Shown in pieces: positions 1 to 7,779 of a DNA stretch of 64,000 bases. The notes beneath the pieces are model-generated. The model was not told the origin of the DNA. It did not search any database and saw only the letters and a program-made list of their open reading frames with translations. The DNA comes from Pseudomonas sp. MIACH (GTDB taxonomy: Bacteria; Pseudomonadota; Gammaproteobacteria; Pseudomonadales; Pseudomonadaceae), in NCBI RefSeq assembly GCF_001269925.1, contig NZ_LHVO01000017.1, positions 62,001-126,000 on the forward strand. Reading direction: 5' to 3'. Every line of letters begins with the position of its first letter. Within the stretch, counting starts at the first letter, position 1. Position numbers and translations under genes: made by a program.

Positions 1-515
1 TGATAACGCGCAAACACCAGCCCAGCGCTCGCCAGCAGGGCGCCGCCGATCAGCATCTTGGTGCCATTGAGGCGCCAGCCCTGTTCACCGTGGGTCAGCT
101 CAGTGCCGATGGCGCCGGCATCCGAGCCGATCTGGGGCTCCGTAACAGCAAAAAAGGTCCACGCCGGGCGTTCGGCAAAGCAGGCAAAAAACCGCGCCTG
201 TTGCTGTTCATCACCCAGGGTCAGGATCGCGCGGGTACTGAGAGACGCTCCCGGCAACAGCATCATGGCACTGGCATCGGTGCGGCTCAGGTACTCGATG
301 ATCTGCAGGTGCCGGGCGTAGCTGACATTGGAAAATGCCGCGGTTTCCCAGGGATTGAAGCGCGAAGGTATGCCGATGCAGGCAACGCTCCTGAGCTCCG
401 GGTGATCCAGATAGGCAATCGCTTGCTGGAGGTCACTTTCCGCGAGCTGGCCTGCGGCAAGCAGTCGCTCTGACAGCGCGTGAAGTTGTGGATAGCAGCG
501 GGTGATATCGCTCAT
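1..515 (-). CDS. acyl-CoA dehydrogenase-like protein (partial, C-terminus off the window)
   Basis: The minus strand is open from an ATG at 515 to the left edge, giving the first ~171 residues. They include the N-terminal helical region and an FFAVTEPQIGSDAGA-type segment followed by GWRLNGTKMLIGGA, which is the FAD-binding middle domain pattern of acyl-CoA dehydrogenases (T-E-P-x-x-G-S-D). It is the last visible gene of the minus-strand biosynthetic operon, 40 nt after the KAS-III gene. It is related to the second dehydrogenase of the cluster at 2832-3959. In such clusters these flavoenzymes often oxidise carrier-bound aminoacyl groups (PltE and PigA act on prolyl-carrier protein); the substrate here is unknown. 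Confidence 0.8.
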   Translation of the reverse strand, partial: MSDITRCYPQLHALSERLLAAGQLAESDLQQAIAYLDHPELRSVACIGIPSRFNPWETAAFSNVSYARHLQIIEYLSRTDASAMMLLPGASLSTRAILTLGDEQQQARFFACFAERPAWTFFAVTEPQIGSDAGAIGTELTHGEQGWRLNGTKMLIGGALLASAGLVFARY

Positions 516-555
516 AGGTGGCTACGTTCGAGTTGAGGAAGAACTAAGCGTTAAC

Positions 556-1542
556 TTAATTCGGCCTCACATCCGGGTATTGCTTGAGGTTGCAAAAGAC
601 CGGGATTTCGTTGCCGGCGGGCACCTCAACCAACAGCGAGGAAAACGTCGCCCCCATGCCGACGCTGACCAGCATCACGCGGTCGCCGGGAGACAGCTGC
701 CGGCCACGGATGAGCGCGGCCAGGTTCAGGTAAGGATCCGCACCGAAGCAATGGCCGTAGCGGGGAATATTCTGGAGAAAAATCCGGCTGCGCGGGATCG
801 CGAGTTCGTCGGCCACTTTCTGCCAGGAAGACAGGTTGACGTTGTGCGGAGCGATCCAGTCCATTGCATCGAGGGCGCAATCGAAATGCTGTGCGGCGCT
901 GCGCATGCCCGCGCTGATAAACGCAAAATAGGCCTCGGCGAATCCTGGGTCATTGCTGGGTTCATTGCCCTCGTGTCGGTTGAACTCACCGGCCTGCGCG
1001 CTATAGCGGGCAGTCACCCTGGCGCGGTCGCCCGACCGACTGAGCAGCACGGCACAGGTGGCCTCGCCCATGATCGTGGTGTCGTCGATCAGTTCAACCC
1101 TGGGATGAAAGGCTTTCTCGCCAATCAGCAGCAGGGCATATTCCCCTTCGGCGAGACGGCTGCAGGCATATTCCACCGCCGGTAACGAGGTCGCGCAGTG
1201 GCCCATCGTCAGGCTGCAATACTCGGTGTCGGCGCTGAACCCGCACGTATCGAGCAAGGCCCTGCCCGACTGGTCAAAAGGGCGCAGGGCCGGCACGGTA
1301 TGGGCATGCACCACATGCCGGATACGCGGGATAAGGTCAGCATGAGCGGCGACGAATTGCTCCAGGAGCGCGCGCATCAGGTCATCCACTGAGCCGGGCT
1401 GGCGCGGGAAGCTCTCTAGCCCATAGAAGCGTGCGAACATCCTGACATCCAGCGCTGACAGTCCAAGGGCGCTGGCGCACTCGGCCAGTGACTTACGCTG
1501 TTCGGGAACGTAGACGGTAATGGATTCAATATGCCCCAACAT
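556..1542 (-). CDS. KAS-III-like (FabH-fold) ketosynthase/acyltransferase, gene m of the cluster
   Basis: A 328-aa thiolase-fold protein. The ATG at 1542 is chosen because AAGGGA lies six bases upstream; longer starts at 1560 and 1578 lack a ribosome site. A candidate nucleophile is Cys116 (TMGHCATS), at the FabH active-site position, with His233 in the PHNVN segment. The usual G-N-T-S motif carrying the third catalytic residue (Asn) is replaced by GHCFGAD (His264, Asp269). That suggests a Cys-His-Asp arrangement as in CerJ-type acyltransferases, which is an inference. It overlaps the upstream hydrolase gene by 17 nt, so translation is probably coupled. It could form C-C, C-O or C-N bonds from a carrier-bound acyl group. 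Confidence 0.82.
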   Translation of the reverse strand: MLGHIESITVYVPEQRKSLAECASALGLSALDVRMFARFYGLESFPRQPGSVDDLMRALLEQFVAAHADLIPRIRHVVHAHTVPALRPFDQSGRALLDTCGFSADTEYCSLTMGHCATSLPAVEYACSRLAEGEYALLLIGEKAFHPRVELIDDTTIMGEATCAVLLSRSGDRARVTARYSAQAGEFNRHEGNEPSNDPGFAEAYFAFISAGMRSAAQHFDCALDAMDWIAPHNVNLSSWQKVADELAIPRSRIFLQNIPRYGHCFGADPYLNLAALIRGRQLSPGDRVMLVSVGMGATFSSLLVEVPAGNEIPVFCNLKQYPDVRPN

Positions 1543-2347
1543 GGAGGTTCCCTTTTTCATGGTCGGCGTTTTTCGCACAGAGAAACCTGGTCAGCGCCTG
1601 TCGGGTACGCTGATGCGAGAGAATGCCCAGGTGGCCTGTATCTTCAATCATATGCAGTTGGCTATCCGCTGACTGCGCGTGGATGTGCCCGGCATCGGTG
1701 TGGCTGATCCTGCGGTCCTGCTTGCCGTGCATGATCAGCACGCGCGGGCCGCTGAACGTGTAGGGCTGTGCCGCGCGCACGTCGGCGGGCAGGCCATAGC
1801 GGCTTTGGAAATAGCCGCTCAACGGCGCCAGGTAATGCCCCGGCGCCCGGTGCTGTCGCAGGGAATGCAGCAGCAGGCTGGGCACTGAGGCCGGGGCTGC
1901 CAGCAAGGCCACGCGGTTGAAGCTGAACCCCAGCCAGTGCGCCATTGCGGTGATCAGCCCGCCGGCCGAATGGGCCACCACGCTGTCGAACGGGCCGTAT
2001 CGTGCCTGCATCGCCAGCAGCAGTGCGCTTTGGCCGGGCAGGTCACAGCTGGCCGGAGTGCGTGGGTCATGACCCAGCAGGAAGGGCGCGTAGACCCGAT
2101 AGCCCTGGGCTTGCAGCAACGTTTGTGCCTCGGCCAGCATCAGCGGATGGCCCCCCCAGCCGTGCAGCAACAGTGCGTTTTTGGCCCGTGGGTCATGGTT
2201 TTCCCGGATAAGCACCCTGCTGCGGTAGGGGCCGCAGTCGATCACTTCGGTGGGCATGGCCGCCAGCTGTCGCGACTCGGTCGGCCGCATCGGCAACACC
2301 GTAGGGTTTGCCAGGCGTTCAATCAGTGACGCGAGCTGGGAATCCAT
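1526..2347 (-). CDS. alpha/beta hydrolase (RBBP9/thioesterase-like)
   Basis: A 273-aa alpha/beta hydrolase with LLHGWGGHP at residues 60-68 (oxyanion region). The probable triad is Ser127 in VVAHSAGG, Asp211 in HGKQDRR and His239 in DTGHLG. The nucleophile elbow is A-H-S-A-G rather than G-x-S-x-G. No signal peptide is visible, so it is cytoplasmic. It overlaps the preceding 170-aa protein gene by 25 nt and the following KAS-III gene by 17 nt. In this setting it may release or edit an acyl chain from an ACP. Small hydrolases of this fold also accompany ACP, ligase and PLP-decarboxylase genes in exosortase-A loci, but no exosortase is seen here. Confidence 0.82.
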   Translation of the reverse strand: MDSQLASLIERLANPTVLPMRPTESRQLAAMPTEVIDCGPYRSRVLIRENHDPRAKNALLLHGWGGHPLMLAEAQTLLQAQGYRVYAPFLLGHDPRTPASCDLPGQSALLLAMQARYGPFDSVVAHSAGGLITAMAHWLGFSFNRVALLAAPASVPSLLLHSLRQHRAPGHYLAPLSGYFQSRYGLPADVRAAQPYTFSGPRVLIMHGKQDRRISHTDAGHIHAQSADSQLHMIEDTGHLGILSHQRTRQALTRFLCAKNADHEKGNLHVGAY

Positions 2348-2835
2348 GGCGCCCCCGAGGGTTGTGCGGAAAAAAGCAGATAGTGCAGCGTCGTCTGTTG
2401 AGGCGCGGGGGTGTTATTCAGACGCTGCAGCGGGTCATGCAGATAGAGCAGGCGTTGCCCGGGTTGAAGCAGCGTGCCCGCCAGCGCAGCCGCGTAGTGC
2501 GGATCGAAGTGTCTGCTGCTGACGCCCCAGGTTTCGATGAACCCTGGGCATTGCGATAGCAGGCTTTGCAACAGGGGCGTGGCCCCGCGCGCGGCCGGGT
2601 GAAGGCTGTCGTAGACCAACTGTGTCGGGTAAGGCTCGCTGGCCACGCTGCGGCACAGTTCCACCACGGCCCTGGCGTGCAAGCGCTCGCCACAGTCGGG
2701 GTGGGGCCAGTGCTCATACCAGAGCGCCTGGGGCGGCTGGCGCCAGTTGACAATAAAGTGTCGGCTGTCGGGCGTAATGGCCTCGCAGGTACTGACAATA
2801 TCCAGTTGACCCTGCAGCAAGGGAGCGATGGTCAT
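2323..2835 (-). CDS. unrecognised 170-aa protein in the biosynthetic operon
   Basis: I do not recognise the family. The ATG at 2835 overlaps the stop of the upstream acyl-CoA dehydrogenase as ATGA and has CAGGAG seven bases before it, so the gene is very likely translated. The protein is soluble, with no signal peptide or membrane helix, and is rich in Leu, His, Pro and Gln. It contains several Trp residues near the N-terminus (NWRQPPQALWYEHWPHP) and the segment QRLLYLHDPLQRL. It could be a diverged condensation partner or an accessory protein, but nothing in the sequence proves this. Codon use matches its neighbours. Confidence 0.7.
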   Translation of the reverse strand: MTIAPLLQGQLDIVSTCEAITPDSRHFIVNWRQPPQALWYEHWPHPDCGERLHARAVVELCRSVASEPYPTQLVYDSLHPAARGATPLLQSLLSQCPGFIETWGVSSRHFDPHYAAALAGTLLQPGQRLLYLHDPLQRLNNTPAPQQTTLHYLLFSAQPSGAPWIPSSRH

Positions 2836-3959
2836 TGGCACTCCTGGCGAATGGGGTGAGGGGAAAAACTCTGGCTCAACCGGTGGATCTGTCGCGTGCC
2901 CTCGGTGTATTCAAAGGCTTTCACATCGCAAAATGACTGCCATAACGCCTTCGGAAGTGGCCATCGGTCTGCCGGGAATGCGTGGATCAGTTGGTTGACA
3001 ATGTCTTCGGCAAGCACCACGCAGGTGGTTTTCACCATGCCGGGGCTTTTTCTCGGTGCCTGTCGCGCGTCAAAGGCTTCACAGACCGCCAGTGCCTCAC
3101 GGTACGCGGCGTGCCAGCGCCGTTTCAGGCGTGACAGCTGTTGCGATTGCGCCGGGGTGGGCGTGACGCACGCTTGCCACTCATGCATCGCACGCCGCGC
3201 CACGCCCAGCGCCAGCGCGCCCACACAGGGGCGCAGCGCATCGAAGGTGCTGATCGCCGATTGTGCGAAACGTTGGGTCGGCTTGAGGTGCTGCCCGAGC
3301 ACATTCGCACTCGGGATAAACAGGTCATGGAACTGCATCTGCGCCAGGGTTACGCCATCCAGCCCGCTCAGTGCCAGTGGGCGCAGGGTGATGGCGGGGT
3401 GCTGCGGGGTAAACACAAAGGCGTTGATCCCCAGGGGGCCGGGCGCGGCACGCGCGAACAACACCCCAGTGTCGGCGATCGTCGCATTGCCGATGAACAT
3501 CTTCTGCCCGCGGATCAGGAACCCACCGTCCACCGCTGTCGCCGTGGTCTGCATGGCACTTGCATCACTGCCCTGGGTGGGTTCGGTCATCGCAAAGCAT
3601 GACCAGCAGAGTGCCTGTTGAAACTGGCCAAAAAAGGCGTCCTGTTGCTGTTCGTTGCCCAACCCGGCAACCACGTAGGCGGCCATGCTCGGTCCAGGCG
3701 CACAGAACATCAGTACCGGCGAGACGAACCCCATCTTTTCATACAGTTCGTAGCGCGCCGCCAGGTTGGGCACCTGCGTACCTGACGATGGCTGGTATCG
3801 CGCCGGCAACCCGAGGTGGTTGAACGTCTGGGCGAGCGGCCATCGGCTCATGACCTGGCGTATGTCGTCGAAGTTGCGCAGTTGGTCGGCAAACTGCTGG
3901 GCGTCCGCGCCCAGCGGGCAGGACTGCCCGGCGAAGAGGTCATCGTACAGTTGACTCAT
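2832..3959 (-). CDS. acyl-CoA dehydrogenase-like flavoprotein
   Basis: A full-length acyl-CoA dehydrogenase-fold protein of 375 aa. The middle-domain motif CFAMTEPTQGSDASAMQT is followed by GFLIRGQKMFIGNA and then a helical C-terminal domain. It overlaps the VOC gene upstream and the 170-aa gene downstream, both by ATGA junctions, so the three are co-translated. It is related to the partial dehydrogenase at the left edge, giving the cluster two flavin dehydrogenases. Known family members in natural-product loci introduce double bonds into acyl- or aminoacyl-S-carrier substrates; that role is inferred here from the neighbouring ACPs and adenylation enzymes. Confidence 0.88.
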   Translation of the reverse strand: MSQLYDDLFAGQSCPLGADAQQFADQLRNFDDIRQVMSRWPLAQTFNHLGLPARYQPSSGTQVPNLAARYELYEKMGFVSPVLMFCAPGPSMAAYVVAGLGNEQQQDAFFGQFQQALCWSCFAMTEPTQGSDASAMQTTATAVDGGFLIRGQKMFIGNATIADTGVLFARAAPGPLGINAFVFTPQHPAITLRPLALSGLDGVTLAQMQFHDLFIPSANVLGQHLKPTQRFAQSAISTFDALRPCVGALALGVARRAMHEWQACVTPTPAQSQQLSRLKRRWHAAYREALAVCEAFDARQAPRKSPGMVKTTCVVLAEDIVNQLIHAFPADRWPLPKALWQSFCDVKAFEYTEGTRQIHRLSQSFSPHPIRQECQ

Positions 3960-4360
3960 AGCGGGCCCGACATGATTTCGATAACCCCTGCATCGGGGTG
4001 ATAGAGGTGGCTGGCGCGGTGATTGCTGTCAAAGGCGCTGAAGGGGCGCGTCAATACGATCCAGCCTGCCATCTTCATGATTTTGAATTGCTCGTCGAAG
4101 TCGTTCACTTCGAAGCAGATATGGTAAGGCAGCGACGATTTGCCCGATTTAACCAATAACTCACGCAGGGGCAGATTGTTTTCCAGCGGTTCGACCAGCT
4201 CGATCTGGCTGTTCCCGTCGGTGGTGGCCAGCAGGGTGATGAAGACTTTTTGCGCGGCAACGTATTCCTTGTAGCGAACGATCACCGGGAAAAACGGTTT
4301 AACCGCAACAGTGGTTGCATCGCTGTCGTACACCACATAACCGATATGATTAAAACGCAT
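3956..4360 (-). CDS. VOC (glyoxalase/methylmalonyl-CoA epimerase-like) protein
   Basis: A 134-aa vicinal-oxygen-chelate protein with two beta-alpha-beta-beta-beta modules. The four metal-ligand positions of the methylmalonyl-CoA epimerase type look present: His5 (FNHIGYVV), Glu54 (QIELVEP), His80 (PYHICFEV) and Glu128 (GVIEIMSGP). AAAGG lies eight bases before the ATG. The gene starts the second half of the operon after a 124-nt gap containing a hairpin, and ends with an ATGA overlap onto the acyl-CoA dehydrogenase. A role as epimerase, isomerase or lyase on a thioester intermediate is plausible; the reaction is not determined. Confidence 0.8.
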   Translation of the reverse strand: MRFNHIGYVVYDSDATTVAVKPFFPVIVRYKEYVAAQKVFITLLATTDGNSQIELVEPLENNLPLRELLVKSGKSSLPYHICFEVNDFDEQFKIMKMAGWIVLTRPFSAFDSNHRASHLYHPDAGVIEIMSGPL

Positions 4361-4392
4361 CGCGCTGGCCTTTATCGTTGAAAGAACCTGTT

Positions 4393-4436
4393 ATGCCCGC
4401 CATCCGTCCGGCGCTGCTGCACAGAATGGCGGGCAT
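4393..4436 (-). promoter_or_regulatory. perfect 11-bp inverted repeat between two operon genes
   Basis: ATGCCCGCCAT at 4393-4403 is repeated inverted at 4426-4436 with a 22-nt loop. It lies in the only long gap inside the operon (4361-4484). On the coding (minus) strand no T-run follows the stem, so it is a poor intrinsic terminator. It may instead stabilise or attenuate the mRNA between the adenylation genes and the VOC gene. On the plus strand the stem is followed by TTTT. Confidence 0.5.
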
Positions 4437-4484
4437 TTTCGCAGCCGCGACGGCGGGTTTTTTATATGTGCTTGCAGATGGCGC

Positions 4485-6002
4485 TCAGGCGATTTCAGGC
4501 TGGGCCGTATGCCGTTTCACCAGGAGCTGGCGATCGATCTTGCCGTGCAGCGTGATAGGGAACTCCTGACAAAAGAACATGGATTTCGGGATCATGTAGC
4601 CGGGTAATTGTTCGGCCAGGAAGCGACGCAATGCGTCACGGTGGTGGGCGCTGTCATCGCTCAACTGGATGAAGAGTTGCAGGTCGACGGCCTTGCCTTC
4701 TTCCATGACCGGTATCACGCAACACTGGGTGACCTCGATGTAGCGGCAGACCGTGCTTTCGATTTCAGCCAGTTCGATCCGGTTACCGTGCAGCTTGAGT
4801 TGGCCATCGTCGCGACCGCAGATGAACAGGGCCTGATCGTCGTCCAGGAACCCCCGGTCGCCGGTGGCGTAATAGCGGCCGAACTCGTCCAGGTTGAAGG
4901 CGTCGTTACGCGGGTGGTCTTCGGGCAGGTAACCCAGGGCGACTTGCGGACCGTACAAGCGCACCTGGCCCATCTCTCCGGCGGGCAGTCCGCGGCCGTC
5001 GGCATCCACCACCCTGACCCCATTGGTGCCACAGACTTTGCCGAGGGACAGCAGGCCATCGCTCTGTTCGGGCGGGCAGCCCAACTTGAACACGTGGGTC
5101 ATGCAGGTGGCCTCGGTGGGGCCGTAGCCGTGCATGACCTCCAGCCCGGGAAAGCGTGTCTGCAGTTGGGTCACCAGGCCCAGCGAAATACGCTCGCCAG
5201 CCATGAAGAACCGCTTCAACTGCCCAAGCTGTTGTTGGCAGAACAACGGGTCTTTCAACATCAGGTCGACAAAGCTGGGGGTCGAAAACCAACTGGTGAC
5301 CGGGTGTTGTGCCTGGCTCGACATCAGATGGATATTTTGCCGTGGCAGCATATTGTGGCGATGGTCCAGCATCAGCAGGGCGCGGCCCTGGCACAGCACC
5401 GGGAAGAGATCGAGAATGCCCATGTCGAAAGAGAAGCAGGCGTGGTTCACATGGCAGCCGTGGGCTATATCGTCGATGACCAGCGGGCTGTACCACGCCG
5501 AAAACGCGGCGAAGTTTTCGTAGCTGACGACGACACCCTTCGGCTCGCCGGTGCTGCCTGAAGTGGGGAGGATATAAAACAGCGGCTGGATCAGTTCCGG
5601 TTCGAGCGGCAGTGACGCCGGGTCGCCGTTTTCCAGGCTGGGCAAGACCCATTGCGGCCAGCGCTCCAGCCCTTCCAGCGGCTGTGATGTCGCCGTGAGG
5701 ATCAGTTCGGCAGCGGTCAGGCTGGCAATCTTTTCAATCCGCGAAACCGGGTTGGCCTGGTCGACGAACGTGAAGCAGCATCCCTGGCTGACACACGCCA
5801 GCATGGCCGCCACCGCATCCACTTGCTTATGGCCGTGGATCAACACGTTGCGGCCGGCCCATGGTGCGAGCACCTGGGCAATCGCTGCGGTGCGCCGGCC
5901 CAGTTCGGCAAAGCTGCAGGTGCCTTGCTGGGTGATCAGCGCGGTAGTCGTGTGCTGGTTCTTGAGCCGCTCAAACAGCGGTTTGATTTGCGATAAAAAC
6001 AT
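4485..6002 (-). CDS. stand-alone adenylation enzyme, DltA-like (amino-acid activating)
   Basis: A 505-aa AMP-forming enzyme. The ATG at 6002 has GGAG six bases upstream; the frame extends further but would overlap the previous gene much more. Motifs in order: LPTSGSTGEPKG (A3), FSFDMGILDLFP with the Asp that binds the alpha-amino group in amino-acid adenylation domains, STPSFVDLML (typical of DltA), HGYGPTEAT (A5), YYATGDRG (A7), GRDDGQLKLHGNRIELAEIE (A8) and HGKIDR with the A10 Lys. It probably activates an amino acid and loads one of the two ACPs. It is a close paralogue of the upstream gene and overlaps it by 32 nt. Confidence 0.88.
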   Translation of the reverse strand: MFLSQIKPLFERLKNQHTTTALITQQGTCSFAELGRRTAAIAQVLAPWAGRNVLIHGHKQVDAVAAMLACVSQGCCFTFVDQANPVSRIEKIASLTAAELILTATSQPLEGLERWPQWVLPSLENGDPASLPLEPELIQPLFYILPTSGSTGEPKGVVVSYENFAAFSAWYSPLVIDDIAHGCHVNHACFSFDMGILDLFPVLCQGRALLMLDHRHNMLPRQNIHLMSSQAQHPVTSWFSTPSFVDLMLKDPLFCQQQLGQLKRFFMAGERISLGLVTQLQTRFPGLEVMHGYGPTEATCMTHVFKLGCPPEQSDGLLSLGKVCGTNGVRVVDADGRGLPAGEMGQVRLYGPQVALGYLPEDHPRNDAFNLDEFGRYYATGDRGFLDDDQALFICGRDDGQLKLHGNRIELAEIESTVCRYIEVTQCCVIPVMEEGKAVDLQLFIQLSDDSAHHRDALRRFLAEQLPGYMIPKSMFFCQEFPITLHGKIDRQLLVKRHTAQPEIA

Positions 6003-7524
6003 ATTTATCTCCGTTGTCCAAAGCCAGTTGGCGGGCTGCTGAACGATCCAGCTTGCCGTTGTGATTGAGTACGGTGTGTGGGGTGCTGTACCAGTAACGT
6101 GGGATAGCCCACGGGGGGAAATGGGCTTGCATGGCGCTGCCAAGCTGTGACAACTCACAGGCGCCGTTGAGAATCACACAGGCCTGGATCGCCTCGGCGT
6201 TGCCCTTGCGCCAGTACGGCTCGACCACCACATCGGCGACCAGGCTGTGGTCGCGCAGGAAGCGTTCGATTTCATGCAGGTCAATACGGTGGCCCTGGAT
6301 CTTGACCTCGCCGTCTTCCCGCCCGAGGAAGTAGTACCAGGAGCCATCGAACAGGCCGATATCGCCGGTGGCATAAGTGGCCCGGCCTGCGCGCTGGCTG
6401 AAATTGGCCTGGCGCGCGGGTGCGGCGTTGAGGTAGCCAGGGCCGACACATTCGCCACTGATCAACAGTTGGCCGCGGCCCGAGGCGTCCAGGGGCGGCG
6501 CCAGGTGCAGCATCGCGCCCGGCCTGGCCCGACCAATCGGCAGGGGCAGTGACGAGGCCACCATGTCTGCGGTGATCAGTACCTGGGAAACGGCCACGGT
6601 GCATTCGGTCGGGCCGTAGGTATTGATCACCTCGCTGCCGGGGAAGCGTGCCCATAGCTGGGTGACGATTTCCTTGGGCAGCGTTTCCCCGCAGAAAATA
6701 AAGCGGCGCAATTGCGTAAGTGCCTGGGCGTTGAACGTCGGGTCGAGCAGGTAGAGACGCATCATCGACGGCGTGGACACCCAGCAGGTCAGCGCCATTT
6801 GCGCATGCTGGGCAATCATCTTGCGGGTGTTGATCAGCTCGCGATGATCGAGCACCGACAGCGGTTGCAGAAACTGCCAGGCAAGCCAGATCTCAAACAG
6901 GCAGACATCGAAGCAGTAGCGCACATTCCCGCTGATCGCGCCGTGCAGCGCAAAGTCGCGACCGATCCACGCCACGAAGTCCACCAGGTTGCCCAGGCTG
7001 ATTTGAATGCCCTTGGGCTCCCCGGTGGTGCCCGAGGAAAACATGATGTAAGCCAGTGCGGTGTCGGTGCCGTTGTCGAACCGCTGGCGGGTACCGTCCA
7101 GTAAATGCCGGAGCGCCGTCTCATCATGGTGTTGCCAGGGCACGTCGGTGAGAGCGACCACCTGGGCGTCTGTGGCGCACAGCGGGAGGGCGTCGGTGTT
7201 GAGAATCAGGCGTGCTCCGACCGTGTGGGCGATCCGCTCCAGACGCTCGGGTGTGTTGTCTGACTCCACCGGCACGATCGGGCAGCCGCAGAGCAGGCAG
7301 GCCTACCAGGCGGCGAGAAAGTCGAAGGACTTGTGGCCATACACCAGGACCGGCGCAAGCGGCGTGTGACTGTTCGGCTGCCGGCTCACGATTTCAACGG
7401 CGATGTCCTGCGCACGCTGACTGAGCGCCTCATAACTGTAGGTCAGTGAATGGAGGCGCCAGGCGGTATGCGATTGGCCTCCAAAGCGCATGAACACCGC
7501 AATGAGTTCAGACCAGGCGTCCAT
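5971..7524 (-). pseudogene. stand-alone adenylation enzyme interrupted by one in-frame amber codon
   Basis: A single frame runs from ATG 7524 to the stop at 5971 (517 sense-length codons) except for TAG at 7305-7303, codon 74. Residues before the stop (FDFLAAW) and after it (ACLLCGCPIVPVES) form the unbroken A1-A2 region of a DltA-like enzyme, so no sequence is missing. CAG to TAG would be the simplest change. Later motifs are intact: FSSGTTGEPKG, YCFDVCLFEIW with the amino-binding Asp, STPSMMRLYLL, TYGPTECT, YATGDIG, a GREDGEVKIQGHR segment and NHNGKLDR. The ATG abuts the ACP2 stop (TAAATG). A restart at GTG 7275 would lack ~83 residues. It may be a recent pseudogene, a suppressed stop or a sequencing error. 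Confidence 0.85.
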
Positions 7525-7779
7525 TTACGCCGCCCGGCTGGAGAGCTGGAGCTCAATGAAGTTCGACAGGCTGCCCACCGTTTCGAAGTGCTGGAACTCC
7601 AGGGTGGCAGGGTCGAGCACCAAGTCCTCGATGCGCTCTTCGAGGTACATGATCAGTTCGATATACAGGCCACTCTCAAATCCCAGATCGCGTTCCAGGT
7701 GGGTCTTGGCACTCAGTTCCGAGAGGTCGGAACTCTCCAGGACCAGCCCGATGGCTTCAATGATGGTTGGCGTATGCAT
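7525..7779 (-). CDS. acyl carrier protein (ACP2)
   Basis: An 84-aa carrier protein. The phosphopantetheine attachment site is Ser36 in DLGFESGLY, where the usual D-S-L/M is E-S-G, and acidic helices follow. The ATG at 7779 lies inside the end of the upstream ligase gene (23-nt overlap), and the TAA stop directly abuts the ATG of the amber-interrupted adenylation gene. The carrier is therefore translationally linked to a ligase and an adenylation enzyme, its likely loading partners. It differs clearly from ACP1 at 12550-12855, so the pathway probably keeps two separately recognised tethered substrates. Confidence 0.85.
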   Translation of the reverse strand: MHTPTIIEAIGLVLESSDLSELSAKTHLERDLGFESGLYIELIMYLEERIEDLVLDPATLEFQHFETVGSLSNFIELQLSSRAA

